Notes: a model not told the origin generated them from the sequence alone. 64,000 nt of DNA from an uncultured Chloroflexota bacterium (GCA_937870825.1 CALMZO010000436.1:84595-148594), one strand, 5' to 3'. Numbered from the stretch's first letter, positions 44,470 through 53,873 are shown. Numbers and translations are program-made.

Positions 44470-44497
44470 TTGATTCGGAATAAAACGCGCGTATAAT
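44470..44497 (+). promoter_or_regulatory. Strong promoter for a leaderless gene
   Basis: TTGATT (44470-44475) and TATAAT (44492-44497) are separated by 16 bases. The -10 ends 7 bases before GTG at 44505, so transcription should start on the start codon. Confidence 0.7.
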
Positions 44498-44504
44498 CGT
44501 GCGC

Positions 44505-45101
44505 GTGAATTTCCTCTTTTTGTTTCTGATTGCGATTCCGCTCGGTGCGTACCTGGTCGTCATTTTATTCCAAACGCGCGAGATTGGCGCGGGCGTGCCT
44601 TTAACGGAACACGCAACTGCGAATGTGGATTTGGCGAAGGAATCGGTTACAGATTTGCTTGCATTGCGTCAGGCGACAGAAATCGTTGCAACCGAATCTG
44701 TCCACACTGTAGAAAAAATTTCCGATGCGCTCGTCGCGCCCAGTGAATTTGTGGCAGCGATTGAATCCGCGCCCGCGAGAGCGACTGAACAAGAAAATGA
44801 AGCGGCGCAATTGCAGGAAACGAATGTCGAAGCAAAAGGCGCATTGGAAACAATTGTTGAAACTGTTACGTCGAGCCAAGACGCTTTTGCATCGTTACCC
44901 GAAACCGAAATGTTAAACGACGACGAATCGGAATTGATTCTCCCCGAAGGACCTGTTCAACTCCCCGAAAAAGGCTCGCCGAAATATGCGTTCGATTATC
45001 GCGGACGTTTGTGGGTAGAGAAAAAACGCAAGGGCTTTTTTCGCCAACTGCGGCGTCCCCTCATGCCGCCGGACGAACCACAAAACAATTCCAGCCGATA
45101 G
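44505..45101 (+). CDS. Membrane-anchored acidic protein of unknown function
   Basis: A 198-residue protein with one N-terminal hydrophobic helix (about residues 2-20), a long acidic Glu/Ala/Thr-rich helical region and a basic C-terminal end (YRGRLWVEKKRKGFFRQLRRP). No family recognised. The GTG at 44505 is the likely start because the promoter leaves no leader; GTG at 44499 is in frame but inside the promoter spacing. It would be anchored in the membrane with the charged part in the cytoplasm or outside; orientation is not clear. Confidence 0.65.
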   Translation: MNFLFLFLIAIPLGAYLVVILFQTREIGAGVPLTEHATANVDLAKESVTDLLALRQATEIVATESVHTVEKISDALVAPSEFVAAIESAPARATEQENEAAQLQETNVEAKGALETIVETVTSSQDAFASLPETEMLNDDESELILPEGPVQLPEKGSPKYAFDYRGRLWVEKKRKGFFRQLRRPLMPPDEPQNNSSR

Positions 45102-45110
45102 ATTTTATTT

Positions 45111-45174
45111 GACAGGATTAACAAGCCGGACAGGATTTAGAAAATGATTTTGTGCTCTTCCTGTTAATCCTGTC
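45111..45174. repeat. Inverted repeat of the CCTGTTAATCCTGTC type
   Basis: GACAGGATTAACA (45111) and its exact complement (45162) flank a partial third copy (GACAGGATTT). This type of intergenic repeat is widespread in bacteria. It separates the convergent 44505 and NRAMP genes and may act in termination. Confidence 0.75.
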
Positions 45175-45188
45175 CATCCAATTTTTGC

Positions 45189-46496
45189 TCATATCGGCAC
45201 GATGGTGGTGACAATGAGAATCCCCGTCAACACAATCAACACAATCGTGATGCCCCAACCCAGCGCGTTCACAAACGCGGAATTGACATGCTTGCCCATC
45301 AAGCGTGAGTTGTTCGCGAGCCGCAGCATCAAGACCAGCAACACGGGCAGTAGAATTCCATTCAACAAATACACATAGACAAAAATCTGAAACAGCGGCA
45401 AGCCGGGAATTAGAGCGACCAGCGCGCCAATTGCAATCAACGCCGTATAGATGCCATAAAAAATCCGCGCGTCTTCGGTGGCTTGATTCACGCCGCGTTC
45501 CCAACCAAACGCTTCACAAATGGCGTACGTCGTCGCAAGCGGCAAGATGGACGCGGCGAGCAGTGACGCGCCCAAGAGTCCGATGCCAAACAATGCTTCG
45601 GCGAACGGACCGGCAATCGGGCGGAGTGCTTGCGCGGCTTGTTCGGCAGATTCGATTTCCGTAATACCGTTCACGTGAAGAGTCGCGCCCGTCGCAACAA
45701 TAATAAAGTACGCGAACGCGCCGGACAACAAAACGCCCAACAGCGTTTCCCAAAAGACCAGGCGGTATTTTTCCGGTTTTGTCCCCTTGTCGAGCGTCGC
45801 CGCCGAAAGTGTGAATTGCATATAGGGACTGATGGTCGTGCCGATGATCGCGATAAGCAGCAAAATGAAATCGCGGTCAGCATGAATGGTCGGAATCAGT
45901 GTGCCGCGCGCGACTTGGAGCCAATCGGGGTTGACGACCAAGGCGGAAATCACATAGACGCCCAACACGGCAGAAAGCGCGAGAAAAATTTTTTCGGCGA
46001 CGCGATAATTCCCGCGCGCGATAATGAACCACACCGCAACTGCCGCAATCGGAACGGTAATGTAACGACTGATGCCAAACAATTCCCCCGCCGCGGCAAT
46101 GCCGACAAATTCACTAATCGTCACTGCCGTATTCGCGATAAAGAGCGACAACATTGCGAACGCTGTCGTGCGAACACCAAATTGTTCCCGGATGAGGTCG
46201 GCGAGACCTTTGCCGGTGACGACGGTCACGCGTGCCGTCATTTCTTGGACCACTGTCAAGCCGATGACGATGAGGATGAGCGCCCACAACAAATCGTACC
46301 CGTATCGAGCGCCCGCGACGGAATAGGTGCCAATGCCGCCCGCGTCATCGCCCGCGACCGCGGACACGAGACCGGGACCGAGAATTGCCAAAAACGCCAG
46401 GATGGAGACGCGCGGCACCGCGCGCCGATTTAGGCGTCCCAAATGGGACGCGGCGCGCTGCGGAACGAGTCGCTGAAGGATATTCCGCAACTGCAT
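45189..46496 (-). CDS. NRAMP-family transporter with non-canonical metal site
   Basis: A 435-residue membrane protein with about eleven helices and NRAMP fold features (ILGPGLVSAVAGDDAGG in helix 1; IGTTISPYMQF in helix 6). Canonical Mn/Fe carriers have DPGN in helix 1 and MPH in helix 6. Here these read DDAG and SPY, so the Asn and the Met that favour transition metals are absent. Loss of the Met is a feature of NRAMP-related Mg transporters (NRMT). The gene is the second in an operon with an MgtE-N/CBS protein, which supports Mg2+ as substrate. A GGAACCTC-rich leader gives no clear ribosome site. Confidence 0.85.
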   Translation of the reverse strand: MQLRNILQRLVPQRAASHLGRLNRRAVPRVSILAFLAILGPGLVSAVAGDDAGGIGTYSVAGARYGYDLLWALILIVIGLTVVQEMTARVTVVTGKGLADLIREQFGVRTTAFAMLSLFIANTAVTISEFVGIAAAGELFGISRYITVPIAAVAVWFIIARGNYRVAEKIFLALSAVLGVYVISALVVNPDWLQVARGTLIPTIHADRDFILLLIAIIGTTISPYMQFTLSAATLDKGTKPEKYRLVFWETLLGVLLSGAFAYFIIVATGATLHVNGITEIESAEQAAQALRPIAGPFAEALFGIGLLGASLLAASILPLATTYAICEAFGWERGVNQATEDARIFYGIYTALIAIGALVALIPGLPLFQIFVYVYLLNGILLPVLLVLMLRLANNSRLMGKHVNSAFVNALGWGITIVLIVLTGILIVTTIVPI

Positions 46497-46556
46497 AGGT
46501 GTGGGAACCTCTCGTCTTCCGTTTCCTTACAAAGGAGAGGGGGAAGGGTGAGGTTG

Positions 46557-47810
46557 TTAACGAAACAAACGCGGAAGTTTCACTTTCCATTCTTGCGGCA
46601 AAATCATTTCGAGCGCGTCGTCGGCGGTCACAATGCCTTGCAATTGATTGTCCTCGTTGACGACGGGGACAGCCAACAAATTGTATTTTGAAATTTCTTC
46701 CAAGACCTCATCGCGCGGCGTATCCAATTCCACATACACCGGGTCCGCGTGCATAATTTCTTGAATCGGCATCGCGGGGTCTGCCAACACCAAATCGCTC
46801 AACGAGCATACGCCCAATAATTTTTCTTCATTGTCCAACACGTACACATAATAAATGGTTTCTGCTTCGCGCGAATCCGGGTCATTGCGTAAATGTTCCA
46901 ACGCCTGTCCGGCAGTGAGATTGGGCGGAACGCAGACGTAATTGTTGTTCATCAGACCGCCAGCCGTATCGTGGTGGTGTTCCAACAGTTCTTGAACATC
47001 TTCGCGCTCTTCGCGTTCCATCAAATTCAAAACGGCTTGACGTTTTTCGGGTTCGAGTTCATTCAACAAATCGGCAGCTTCATCGGGTTCCATCTCTTCG
47101 ACAATGTCCGCCGCGCGTTCTTCGGGAAACGATTCCAACACTTCGGCTTGAAAATCCGTTTCGAGTTCGCTCAATGTATCCGCGATTTTTTCATCGCCCA
47201 AATCGCGAATGAGTTCGCCTGCGATACGCGGACCGACATCTTCCAAAATTTCGGCAATGTCCGCCGGATGCAATTCGTTCAAATTTTGACGCGGCACATT
47301 CACGCGCACGCCGACATCGGGCAAAAAAGAAAGGTCGCTCCACGAAAGAGAATTGTTGGGAATCTGCCAGTTGAACCGTTCCGTGATGCGTTCCGCGAAA
47401 TCTTCAACGCCCAGACGGCGCAGCAAACCGCGCCCGCCGATGTCAACATTGATGAGCCGATAATCATTGCCGATGCGTCCGAGTTCCAAATCATTCACGC
47501 GCACTATGCGATGGTCCTGTACATCAATCACCTGTCTGTCCATGACATCGCGCGCAAGTAAAATTTCGTGACCCGTTTCCGCGTACGCTTGCGGCTGTGT
47601 CTGCAAGACAATCGTATTGCCTGCCAAATCTTCGGTGCCGCGCCATGCCAGCAATTTTTGGCCGCTGCCGCCATTCTGCAACGCCAACGCGACGACGCGC
47701 GGATAGTCCGATTGCTCTTCGGAGAGAATGAGCAAATCGTTCAAGCGTCCAAGCGTTGTGCCGCGATGGTCACGCACCGCGCGTCCGATGAGTTCCGAGA
47801 GATACGCCAT
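46557..47810 (-). CDS. PRC-barrel, MgtE intracellular domain and CBS-pair protein
   Basis: A 417-residue soluble protein. Two PRC-barrel-like domains occupy about residues 1-165; an MgtE N-domain follows (about 190-285; LHPADIAEILED and repeats of EPDEAADLLNELEPEKR type); then a CBS pair (about 290-410; MPIQEIM, TPRDEVLEEI, LLAVPVVNEDNQLQGIVT). This is the cytoplasmic Mg2+-sensing part of MgtE without its membrane channel. It is followed 60 bases on by the NRAMP relative. It probably gates or senses for that transporter (inference). No Shine-Dalgarno is seen. Confidence 0.9.
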   Translation of the reverse strand: MAYLSELIGRAVRDHRGTTLGRLNDLLILSEEQSDYPRVVALALQNGGSGQKLLAWRGTEDLAGNTIVLQTQPQAYAETGHEILLARDVMDRQVIDVQDHRIVRVNDLELGRIGNDYRLINVDIGGRGLLRRLGVEDFAERITERFNWQIPNNSLSWSDLSFLPDVGVRVNVPRQNLNELHPADIAEILEDVGPRIAGELIRDLGDEKIADTLSELETDFQAEVLESFPEERAADIVEEMEPDEAADLLNELEPEKRQAVLNLMEREEREDVQELLEHHHDTAGGLMNNNYVCVPPNLTAGQALEHLRNDPDSREAETIYYVYVLDNEEKLLGVCSLSDLVLADPAMPIQEIMHADPVYVELDTPRDEVLEEISKYNLLAVPVVNEDNQLQGIVTADDALEMILPQEWKVKLPRLFR

Positions 47811-47957
47811 GTTTGCTAAGCCGCGCCATTTTACTCTGCAAAGGGGAAAAGGCAAGGGGGAAGTTGAATTGAGCATAGAGATTGTGAATGCGTTCGCGTT
47901 CAATGATATACTGACCTTCGTTGCGAATATTTTATTCTTCAGGTCGGCAGAACCACG

Positions 47958-49160
47958 ATGCGCCTCAAGATACGCCCTATGCCTACAATCTATCACTTCA
48001 AAGGATTCATACGCGATGTAAAATACAAAGCGTATCTTGCCGAACCATTGTTGGTGTATAGTTTTCCCGAATTCGATATCAATGTTGCGAGACCATTTGG
48101 ACTGTTGGACTTGGGTACAGGACAAATTGGTTACTCCAAGTGGGTCTCACCAAAAAGAACCCGAACGTACCCTTTTGAGCGTCTTTATAACATCTACAAT
48201 TCGCCAATGCGAATGACTGTCATCCCGATTATGAAAGATGAAGGATTTGACGGAGATTTAGACCGCATACAGTATTCGACGATTTCGTGGATGAATTTGC
48301 TCAATGTGTATATTGTCTTGGGATACTATGTGGATGCAAAAAAGAATTTGAGTTTGAGCCAACGCCATCGCGAAAAATTGACTGGACAAAAACTAGACTC
48401 TGCACCCGTCCATTCTCAAATGTTGGAAATTGCCGGATACAAGCAAAGTGCCTTGCATTGGAACCGCAGTCTTATCGAAGACCGTTTCGTTTCAGTGTAC
48501 CAACAGGCGTTGGACGCGTACGAAAGCATCTCGCGCACAACCGGAGTGCGAGTACACAATCGCTCCAGCCAACTTGGCTATCTCGGGAAACTCATGCAGG
48601 ACTTTCAGATGTTCAAAGACATGTCTTTGCGTGGTTCGAGAGGCGCCGCTCTCCGTGAAACCAGAACTGCCCATGGACTGGAATATCTCGCGGATGGGAG
48701 TAAAGCGACATTTGAAATTGAGAATTATTTGGGGGGTGTGTACTATCTGACGGCTGATGAAATAATTCAGGAAGAAGGCAAATTTGTAATTCAGGAAGAA
48801 GGCAAATTTGTAATTCAGGAAGAAGGCAAATTTGTAATTCAGGAATCAAAAAATGCAACACTCGGCTTTCTGCCGTCATTGCCAGATATTAAAGATGGAT
48901 TGTTCAAGTTGATTCTTTTTTCCAATCTTGATTATTTGACCTTGGATAACAAGCGTATTGAATTCAAAGCGCGGCTCAAGTTAACAGGAGTTGGTGTGCA
49001 CGGCACGCTTCGACTGCCAACAGAAGAGCGTCCTATCAGAAATTTTTTGGATGCGAACCTTTCGCGCATCAACAAGCGAGTTCCAAGCGTTATTGAAAGA
49101 CTCAATCTTGAAGCGGCAAACAACCGAAATTTGGAAGTTGAGATTGGAGGAAACGCGTAG
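47958..49160 (+). CDS. Putative type II restriction endonuclease (unrecognised family)
   Basis: A 400-residue protein of no family I can name. It precedes a D12-class adenine methylase by one base, the usual place of a cognate endonuclease. VIPIMKDEGFDGD and VLGYYVDAKKN supply acidic and Lys residues in an order compatible with a PD-(D/E)xK core, but this is weak. Three in-frame copies of an 8-residue unit IQEEGKFV (48765-48845) lie two-thirds along. Base use is clearly more AT-rich than its neighbours, suggesting transfer. A start at 47979 is also possible. It could instead be a non-nuclease partner. Confidence 0.55.
   Translation: MRLKIRPMPTIYHFKGFIRDVKYKAYLAEPLLVYSFPEFDINVARPFGLLDLGTGQIGYSKWVSPKRTRTYPFERLYNIYNSPMRMTVIPIMKDEGFDGDLDRIQYSTISWMNLLNVYIVLGYYVDAKKNLSLSQRHREKLTGQKLDSAPVHSQMLEIAGYKQSALHWNRSLIEDRFVSVYQQALDAYESISRTTGVRVHNRSSQLGYLGKLMQDFQMFKDMSLRGSRGAALRETRTAHGLEYLADGSKATFEIENYLGGVYYLTADEIIQEEGKFVIQEEGKFVIQEEGKFVIQESKNATLGFLPSLPDIKDGLFKLILFSNLDYLTLDNKRIEFKARLKLTGVGVHGTLRLPTEERPIRNFLDANLSRINKRVPSVIERLNLEAANNRNLEVEIGGNA
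48765..48845. repeat. 24-bp tandem repeat inside the putative endonuclease gene
   Basis: Three exact 24-base units start at 48765, 48789 and 48813, and a 9-base partial fourth at 48837. Each encodes IQEEGKFV. Exact identity suggests recent expansion by slippage; the unit preserves frame. Confidence 0.95.
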
Positions 49161-49161
49161 C

Positions 49162-50052
49162 ATGTCCCTGATTGTCAGTCCCCTGCGCTACCCCGGTGGC
49201 AAATCGCGCGCGTTGCAAAAAATCGCGCAGCAGTTACCTGAACATTTTTCTGAATATCGTGAACCGTTTGTCGGCGGCGGTTCCGTGTTTGTGTATTTGC
49301 GGCAGCTGTTCCCAGACGCGCGGATGTGGATAAACGATTTGAATTTTGATTTGTTTTGCTTTTGGCGCGAGACACAGCGCGATGCGCAACAACTTGCTGC
49401 CGCAATTCAATGTGTCAAAGATGAAACAAAAGACGGACGCGCTTTGTTCGAGCGATTGCGCGGGCAAGTAGGCACACCGCTCTTCGATTTTGAGCGCGCC
49501 GTGCGCTTTTTTGTGCTCAACCGCATTTCATTTTCGGGAACAGTGGATTCGGGCGGCTATTCTGAGGGTGCCTTTCGCGGACGCTTTACGGATTCGTCCA
49601 TCGCGCGTGTGCGTCAACTTGGCAGGGTGCTCGAAAACGTAAAAATTACGAATCAAGATTATGCACAAGTTATTCACGCGCGTGGGCATGAGGTTTTCAT
49701 TTTTCTTGACCCGCCATACCTCGCCGCGACGAAATCGCGTTTGTATGGGTTAAATGGCACACTGCATACATCGTTTGACCATGAAAGTTTTGCGCACGAG
49801 ATGCAACGATGTCCACATTCGTGGTTGATTACGTATGATGATTCACCCATCATCCGCCAAAATTTTTCGTTCGCAATTCAAGACGCGTGGCAGTTGCAAT
49901 ATGGAATGAATAATTACAAACGCGATTTTGCTGCCATAGGCAATGAGTTGTTTATCACCAATTACGCGGCACAGCCGCATCGCACCAAACAACTCGCGCT
50001 GTTGGAAAACAAACGAACGTATCAAGTGAACAAGAAAAAGGAAACTGCGTGA
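49162..50052 (+). CDS. D12-class (Dam-like) N6-adenine DNA methyltransferase
   Basis: A 296-residue methylase. The SAM motif is PLRYPGGKSR with FVGGGSVFVYL (residues about 7-40); ND follows, and the catalytic DPPY is near residue 186. The D12 family includes Dam and DpnII-type enzymes that often methylate GATC, but the target is not predictable here. The start at 49162 is one base after the upstream stop; an AGGAAACG purine-rich site lies before it. It forms a probable restriction-modification pair with the upstream gene. Confidence 0.92.
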   Translation: MSLIVSPLRYPGGKSRALQKIAQQLPEHFSEYREPFVGGGSVFVYLRQLFPDARMWINDLNFDLFCFWRETQRDAQQLAAAIQCVKDETKDGRALFERLRGQVGTPLFDFERAVRFFVLNRISFSGTVDSGGYSEGAFRGRFTDSSIARVRQLGRVLENVKITNQDYAQVIHARGHEVFIFLDPPYLAATKSRLYGLNGTLHTSFDHESFAHEMQRCPHSWLITYDDSPIIRQNFSFAIQDAWQLQYGMNNYKRDFAAIGNELFITNYAAQPHRTKQLALLENKRTYQVNKKKETA

Positions 50053-51038
50053 TGAACCTCCTCATCCTCGGCGGCACAAAATTTGTCGGACGCCACATTA
50101 CCGCGCACGCGTTGATGCGCGGGCATCGCGTGACGCTGTTTAATCGCGGGCAGACGAACGCGAACTTGTTTCCGGACGCGGAAAAAATATCCGGTGACCG
50201 CGATGGTGGACTCGATGCCTTGTTGTCCAAAGGCAAGCGAACATGGGACGCGGCGCTTGATGTGAACGGCTATGTGCCGCGCATCGCCGGCGCATCTGCC
50301 GCGCTGCTCAAGGACGCGGTGGAACGCTACGTGTTTGTTTCCACGTTGTCCGTGTTTGCAGATTTCTCTAAACAAGGCATGAACGAAGATTCACCACTGG
50401 CAACATTGGAAGATGAAACAACCGAAGTGATTGACGGTGACACATATGGCGGGCTAAAAGTATTGTGCGAACGCGCGGTGCAGAATGCATTTCCCGAACG
50501 CGCGTTGATTTTGCGTCCCGGCTATGTGGTCGGTCCGTACGACCACACGGACCGCATGACCGCGTGGTGGCGACGCATCACGCGCGGCGGCGAAATGCTC
50601 GCGCCGGGGAGTCCTGAAACGCCAATACAATTCATTGACGGACGTGACCTTGCCGCGTTCACGATTGATATGGTGGAACGTCACGCGGTTGGAATTTACA
50701 ACACGCATGGTTTGGGTTCGCACCTCACGTGGGGCGAATGTTTTGATAGGGCGCAAATGGTGACAGGGACGGACACGACGTTCACTTGGGTCAGCGAAGA
50801 TTTTTTGCGCGCGCAAAATTTTGAGGGTGGCGAATTGCCGATATTTGCATTTTCGGAAGACTTGGGCATTTTCACGTTCAACAATCACAAAGCAATTTCG
50901 GCGGGACTGCATTTTCGCCCCATCACCGAAACCATTCGTGATACGTTGTTGTGGGATGCGAGCGAAGGCGTACACAAATTGGGATTAAAACCCGAACGCG
51001 AACAAGAATTATTGCGCGCGTGGCATGAGCGACCGTGA
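50052..51038 (+). CDS. NAD-dependent epimerase/dehydratase-type SDR
   Basis: A 328-residue atypical short-chain dehydrogenase. The Rossmann motif is LILGGTKFVGR (residues 3-13), with VERYVFVSTLSVF and a Tyr (DTYGGLKVLCE) in place of the usual YxxxK (here YGGLK). The later IQFIDGRDLAAF is characteristic of the CSP41-like/epimerase group. Substrate unknown. The ATG overlaps the methylase stop (TGATG), although the two genes look functionally unrelated. Confidence 0.85.
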   Translation: MNLLILGGTKFVGRHITAHALMRGHRVTLFNRGQTNANLFPDAEKISGDRDGGLDALLSKGKRTWDAALDVNGYVPRIAGASAALLKDAVERYVFVSTLSVFADFSKQGMNEDSPLATLEDETTEVIDGDTYGGLKVLCERAVQNAFPERALILRPGYVVGPYDHTDRMTAWWRRITRGGEMLAPGSPETPIQFIDGRDLAAFTIDMVERHAVGIYNTHGLGSHLTWGECFDRAQMVTGTDTTFTWVSEDFLRAQNFEGGELPIFAFSEDLGIFTFNNHKAISAGLHFRPITETIRDTLLWDASEGVHKLGLKPEREQELLRAWHERP

Positions 51039-51128
51039 GTCCCCCGAGTTTCTTCAAGTCCCTCAGCCCTTCCACAACGTTCGTTCATCAATTCGGGAAA
51101 CAGGGGAACGGAGGGAACAGAACGAAAT

Positions 51129-51953
51129 ATGCCAACTCCACTTTACGAAGCCAGGTCCGCGACCTTTCTCGCGGTGGATAAAAATTTTTATACGCGCATT
51201 GCGGATGAAACAACATCGCGCACTCTTGTCACTGAATTTGTAATTCCGATGCGTGCGGGACGCGCGTGGGAGGTCCGCGCCGGGCAGGTGTGCCGTATTG
51301 TTGCCGTCGAAGGCGCGCAAGTGGGCGATTTGAATTTGTGGAACTTGCACAGCCCGCGCGAACGCTTTTGGGCGGCGCGCACGAAACAATTGCACAGCGC
51401 ACACATGCGCGTCCATGACCGCTTTTGGTCCACGCTGCCGTACTTGCGTCCGATGGCGACGGTGACGGCGGAAACGATTCAATATGGTTATGATGAGGAT
51501 GGCGCGGGCTGTCACGATTTGCTGGGAACGCGCTGCGACCCGTATGTTCACAAAATGTTGACGGGCGAGGAATTGGACTGCTGTTGTCATTCGAATTTGG
51601 TGCGCGCAATTGCGCCGTACCGTTTGAGTGAACTTGATGTGCACGATGTGTTAAATGTGTTTCAGGTGACGGGCTTGACGGCGGACGGACATCAGTATTA
51701 CTGCAAACCGTGTCCCGCAAAACGCGGCGATTATTTTGAATTTTTCGCGGAAATTGATTTGTTGTGCGCGTTGTCAACGTGTCCGCACGGCGACATGACT
51801 CTGCCGATTTGGGGACCGAACGCCGTTGACCCGATTCAAATTTGTCGCCCGCTTGGTGTTCAGATTTTTCAGGTCAAAGAGTCTCTGCTGGAGAATTGGC
51901 GTGAACCTCGCGTTGCGCCTTATCAGGGCTTGCATGGGTTTACGCGCGCCTGA
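51129..51953 (+). CDS. DUF1989 (urea carboxylase-associated) family protein
   Basis: A 274-residue protein of the DUF1989 family, which includes urea-carboxylase-associated proteins. Signature stretches are VIPMRAGRAWEVRAGQ, QVGDLNLWN, GCHDLLGTRCDPY and CPHGD. Several conserved Cys and His residues suggest a metal site. No urea-degradation genes are nearby, so the pathway is unknown. No good ribosome site is seen. Confidence 0.85.
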   Translation: MPTPLYEARSATFLAVDKNFYTRIADETTSRTLVTEFVIPMRAGRAWEVRAGQVCRIVAVEGAQVGDLNLWNLHSPRERFWAARTKQLHSAHMRVHDRFWSTLPYLRPMATVTAETIQYGYDEDGAGCHDLLGTRCDPYVHKMLTGEELDCCCHSNLVRAIAPYRLSELDVHDVLNVFQVTGLTADGHQYYCKPCPAKRGDYFEFFAEIDLLCALSTCPHGDMTLPIWGPNAVDPIQICRPLGVQIFQVKESLLENWREPRVAPYQGLHGFTRA

Positions 51954-52196
51954 GCAGTTTCGAAACGCGTCACAATTTGTCACCTTTTGTACCTCATTCT
52001 CCGCTACACTCGTGTGCATCCAACGTTTTGACAGCACTGTCATTTCGTTTGGAAATTGTAATTTCGCGCGCTCCAATGTGCGTTTACAATTCAAGCCGCG
52101 CCTTCTGACCTCTTCCTCGAACTCTGCCCCATCATTGCCTCCCTGCGCCGACCCGGCAGCATGCGCGCGGACATTCAAATGTGAAAGGACGGATTC

Positions 52197-53873
52197 ATGA
52201 TTCGCTTGCTCATGCTCACGCGCGGTATTGGCGCTTTTGTTTTGCTGGGTGGCTTGAGTGTGTTCTTGGGCGCATCGCCTGTTTCGGCGGGCGGAGTGGT
52301 CGGGAATGGCACACCCGCGAGCTGCACACAAACCGCGTTTGATTCGAAATTCAATACGGGCGGCACAATCACTTTTAATTGTGGTACGAGTCCCAAAACA
52401 ATTGTTCTCACCTCGCTTCACACGGTCTCTGTCAACACGGTGATTGACGGCGGCAAGAAAATTACGCTTGCCGCGCAAGGCAACTCGCTTTTCAAGGTAC
52501 TGGCAGGGAAATCGCTCACGCTCAAAAATATCACCCTGCGCGATGGCAATGCGGCGGGCGCGGGCGCGTTGGAAAATTTTGGCACGACGCTTTTGCAAAA
52601 GGTTACGTTGACCAATAATCAATCGAGCAGCGGGGCGGGCGCAATCGTCAATCATGGAACGTTGACGCTCAAAAATTCCAATGTCAACGGGAATCAAGGA
52701 GCGTATGGCGCGGTCATGCATGAAAGCGGAACGCTCACCGTTGACAGCACAACGTTCATGAGCAACAGTGGACAGGATGGCGGCGCACTGTATATCAATT
52801 CGGGCGCGACCTCCACCATTTCCAATTCCACCTTTTCGGAAAACACCGCGTCCTATGGCGGCGCACTGGAAAACAACGGCACGCTTTCGGTGACGCGTAC
52901 CACGTTCGACAAAAATTTTGCCACAGCCGACGGCGGCGCGATTTGGAATCTGAGCGGGAACCTGACGCTTCAGGATACCTATTTGTCGAGGAACACATCC
53001 GGCACGACAGGCGGCGCATTGAGCAATTACGGAAATCAGATGACCTTGCGGCGCACAACCATCGCGCTGAACACAACTACCGGACAAGGTGGCGGAATCT
53101 ATAACGACGGCACAGCCACTCTCGAAAATGTGACGCTTGGTGAAAATGAAGCAGCCAATGGCGGCGGTTACTATCAGTCGTTTGGAACGAGTACGCTGAA
53201 TTTTGTTACAATGACGTCGAATAACGGTACGGCGCGCGGTGGTGCGATCTATCGCAGTGGAGGTTCGATTTCACTTCGGAATGTCCTGCTCGCGTACAAC
53301 AGTTCCGAAAATTGCTATGGTACAGTGAGCTCGCAAGGACACAACATGTCCTATGATGCCACGTGTGCGGGCTTTAATCAGTCCGGCGACCAAAACAACA
53401 TAGAGCAATATATGAGTTCACTCGGGTATCGCGGTGGCTATGCGCCCACTTATCTACCGTCCGAACCTTTGTACAACGTGAATGACGGCATCAACACAGG
53501 CGTTCCCACAACCGACCAACGCGGCATGCCGCGCTTTATTGGGACTGCACCCGACATCGGCGCGGTCGAGTTTTGTGAAACCGTTCCGGAAAAACCAAAA
53601 CTTTTGAGCCCCGCCAAAGGCACCACAGTCAACAAAAGGCGCGTCGTACTGGATTGGAATGACCCCGTATGCGGAACTCTGTTTTATGTCGAACTGCGGC
53701 GTGATTCCAAAAATGGGACGCTTGTCGTCAACCCGCCGCAGCCTCTCGGCGTTTCCACATTCAAGACGCCCGTTTTGATGCGCGGTCACAAGTACGTGTG
53801 GCGCGTGTTTACAGTCGGCGATTCCACAATGAATCCTGCCGTATCCGGTTGGTTCACATTCAGCGTTCCATAG
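52197..53873 (+). CDS. Secreted right-handed beta-helix protein with fibronectin-like end
   Basis: A 558-residue protein with a signal peptide ending after VSAGG. A long parallel beta-helix (about 40-440) is built of repeats such as GGALYINSG, GGALENNGTLS and GGAIWNLSG. It ends with TDQRGMPRFIGTAPDIGAVE, the choice-of-anchor-Q type motif, then a beta-sandwich (about 465-558; PKLLSPAKGTTV, VLDWNDP). An AAAGGA site precedes the ATG. It is a paralogue of the next gene. Probably cell-surface; ligand unknown. Confidence 0.88.
   Translation: MIRLLMLTRGIGAFVLLGGLSVFLGASPVSAGGVVGNGTPASCTQTAFDSKFNTGGTITFNCGTSPKTIVLTSLHTVSVNTVIDGGKKITLAAQGNSLFKVLAGKSLTLKNITLRDGNAAGAGALENFGTTLLQKVTLTNNQSSSGAGAIVNHGTLTLKNSNVNGNQGAYGAVMHESGTLTVDSTTFMSNSGQDGGALYINSGATSTISNSTFSENTASYGGALENNGTLSVTRTTFDKNFATADGGAIWNLSGNLTLQDTYLSRNTSGTTGGALSNYGNQMTLRRTTIALNTTTGQGGGIYNDGTATLENVTLGENEAANGGGYYQSFGTSTLNFVTMTSNNGTARGGAIYRSGGSISLRNVLLAYNSSENCYGTVSSQGHNMSYDATCAGFNQSGDQNNIEQYMSSLGYRGGYAPTYLPSEPLYNVNDGINTGVPTTDQRGMPRFIGTAPDIGAVEFCETVPEKPKLLSPAKGTTVNKRRVVLDWNDPVCGTLFYVELRRDSKNGTLVVNPPQPLGVSTFKTPVLMRGHKYVWRVFTVGDSTMNPAVSGWFTFSVP

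Noticed and set aside
48765..48845. Short direct repeats considered as a CRISPR array
   Set aside because: The 24-bp units are contiguous without spacers, lie in frame inside a gene, and no cas genes are present.
51774..53087. A 437-codon open frame on the minus strand
   Set aside because: It spans the end of DUF1989 and the first half of a beta-helix gene, both well supported on the plus strand. No motif or ribosome site.
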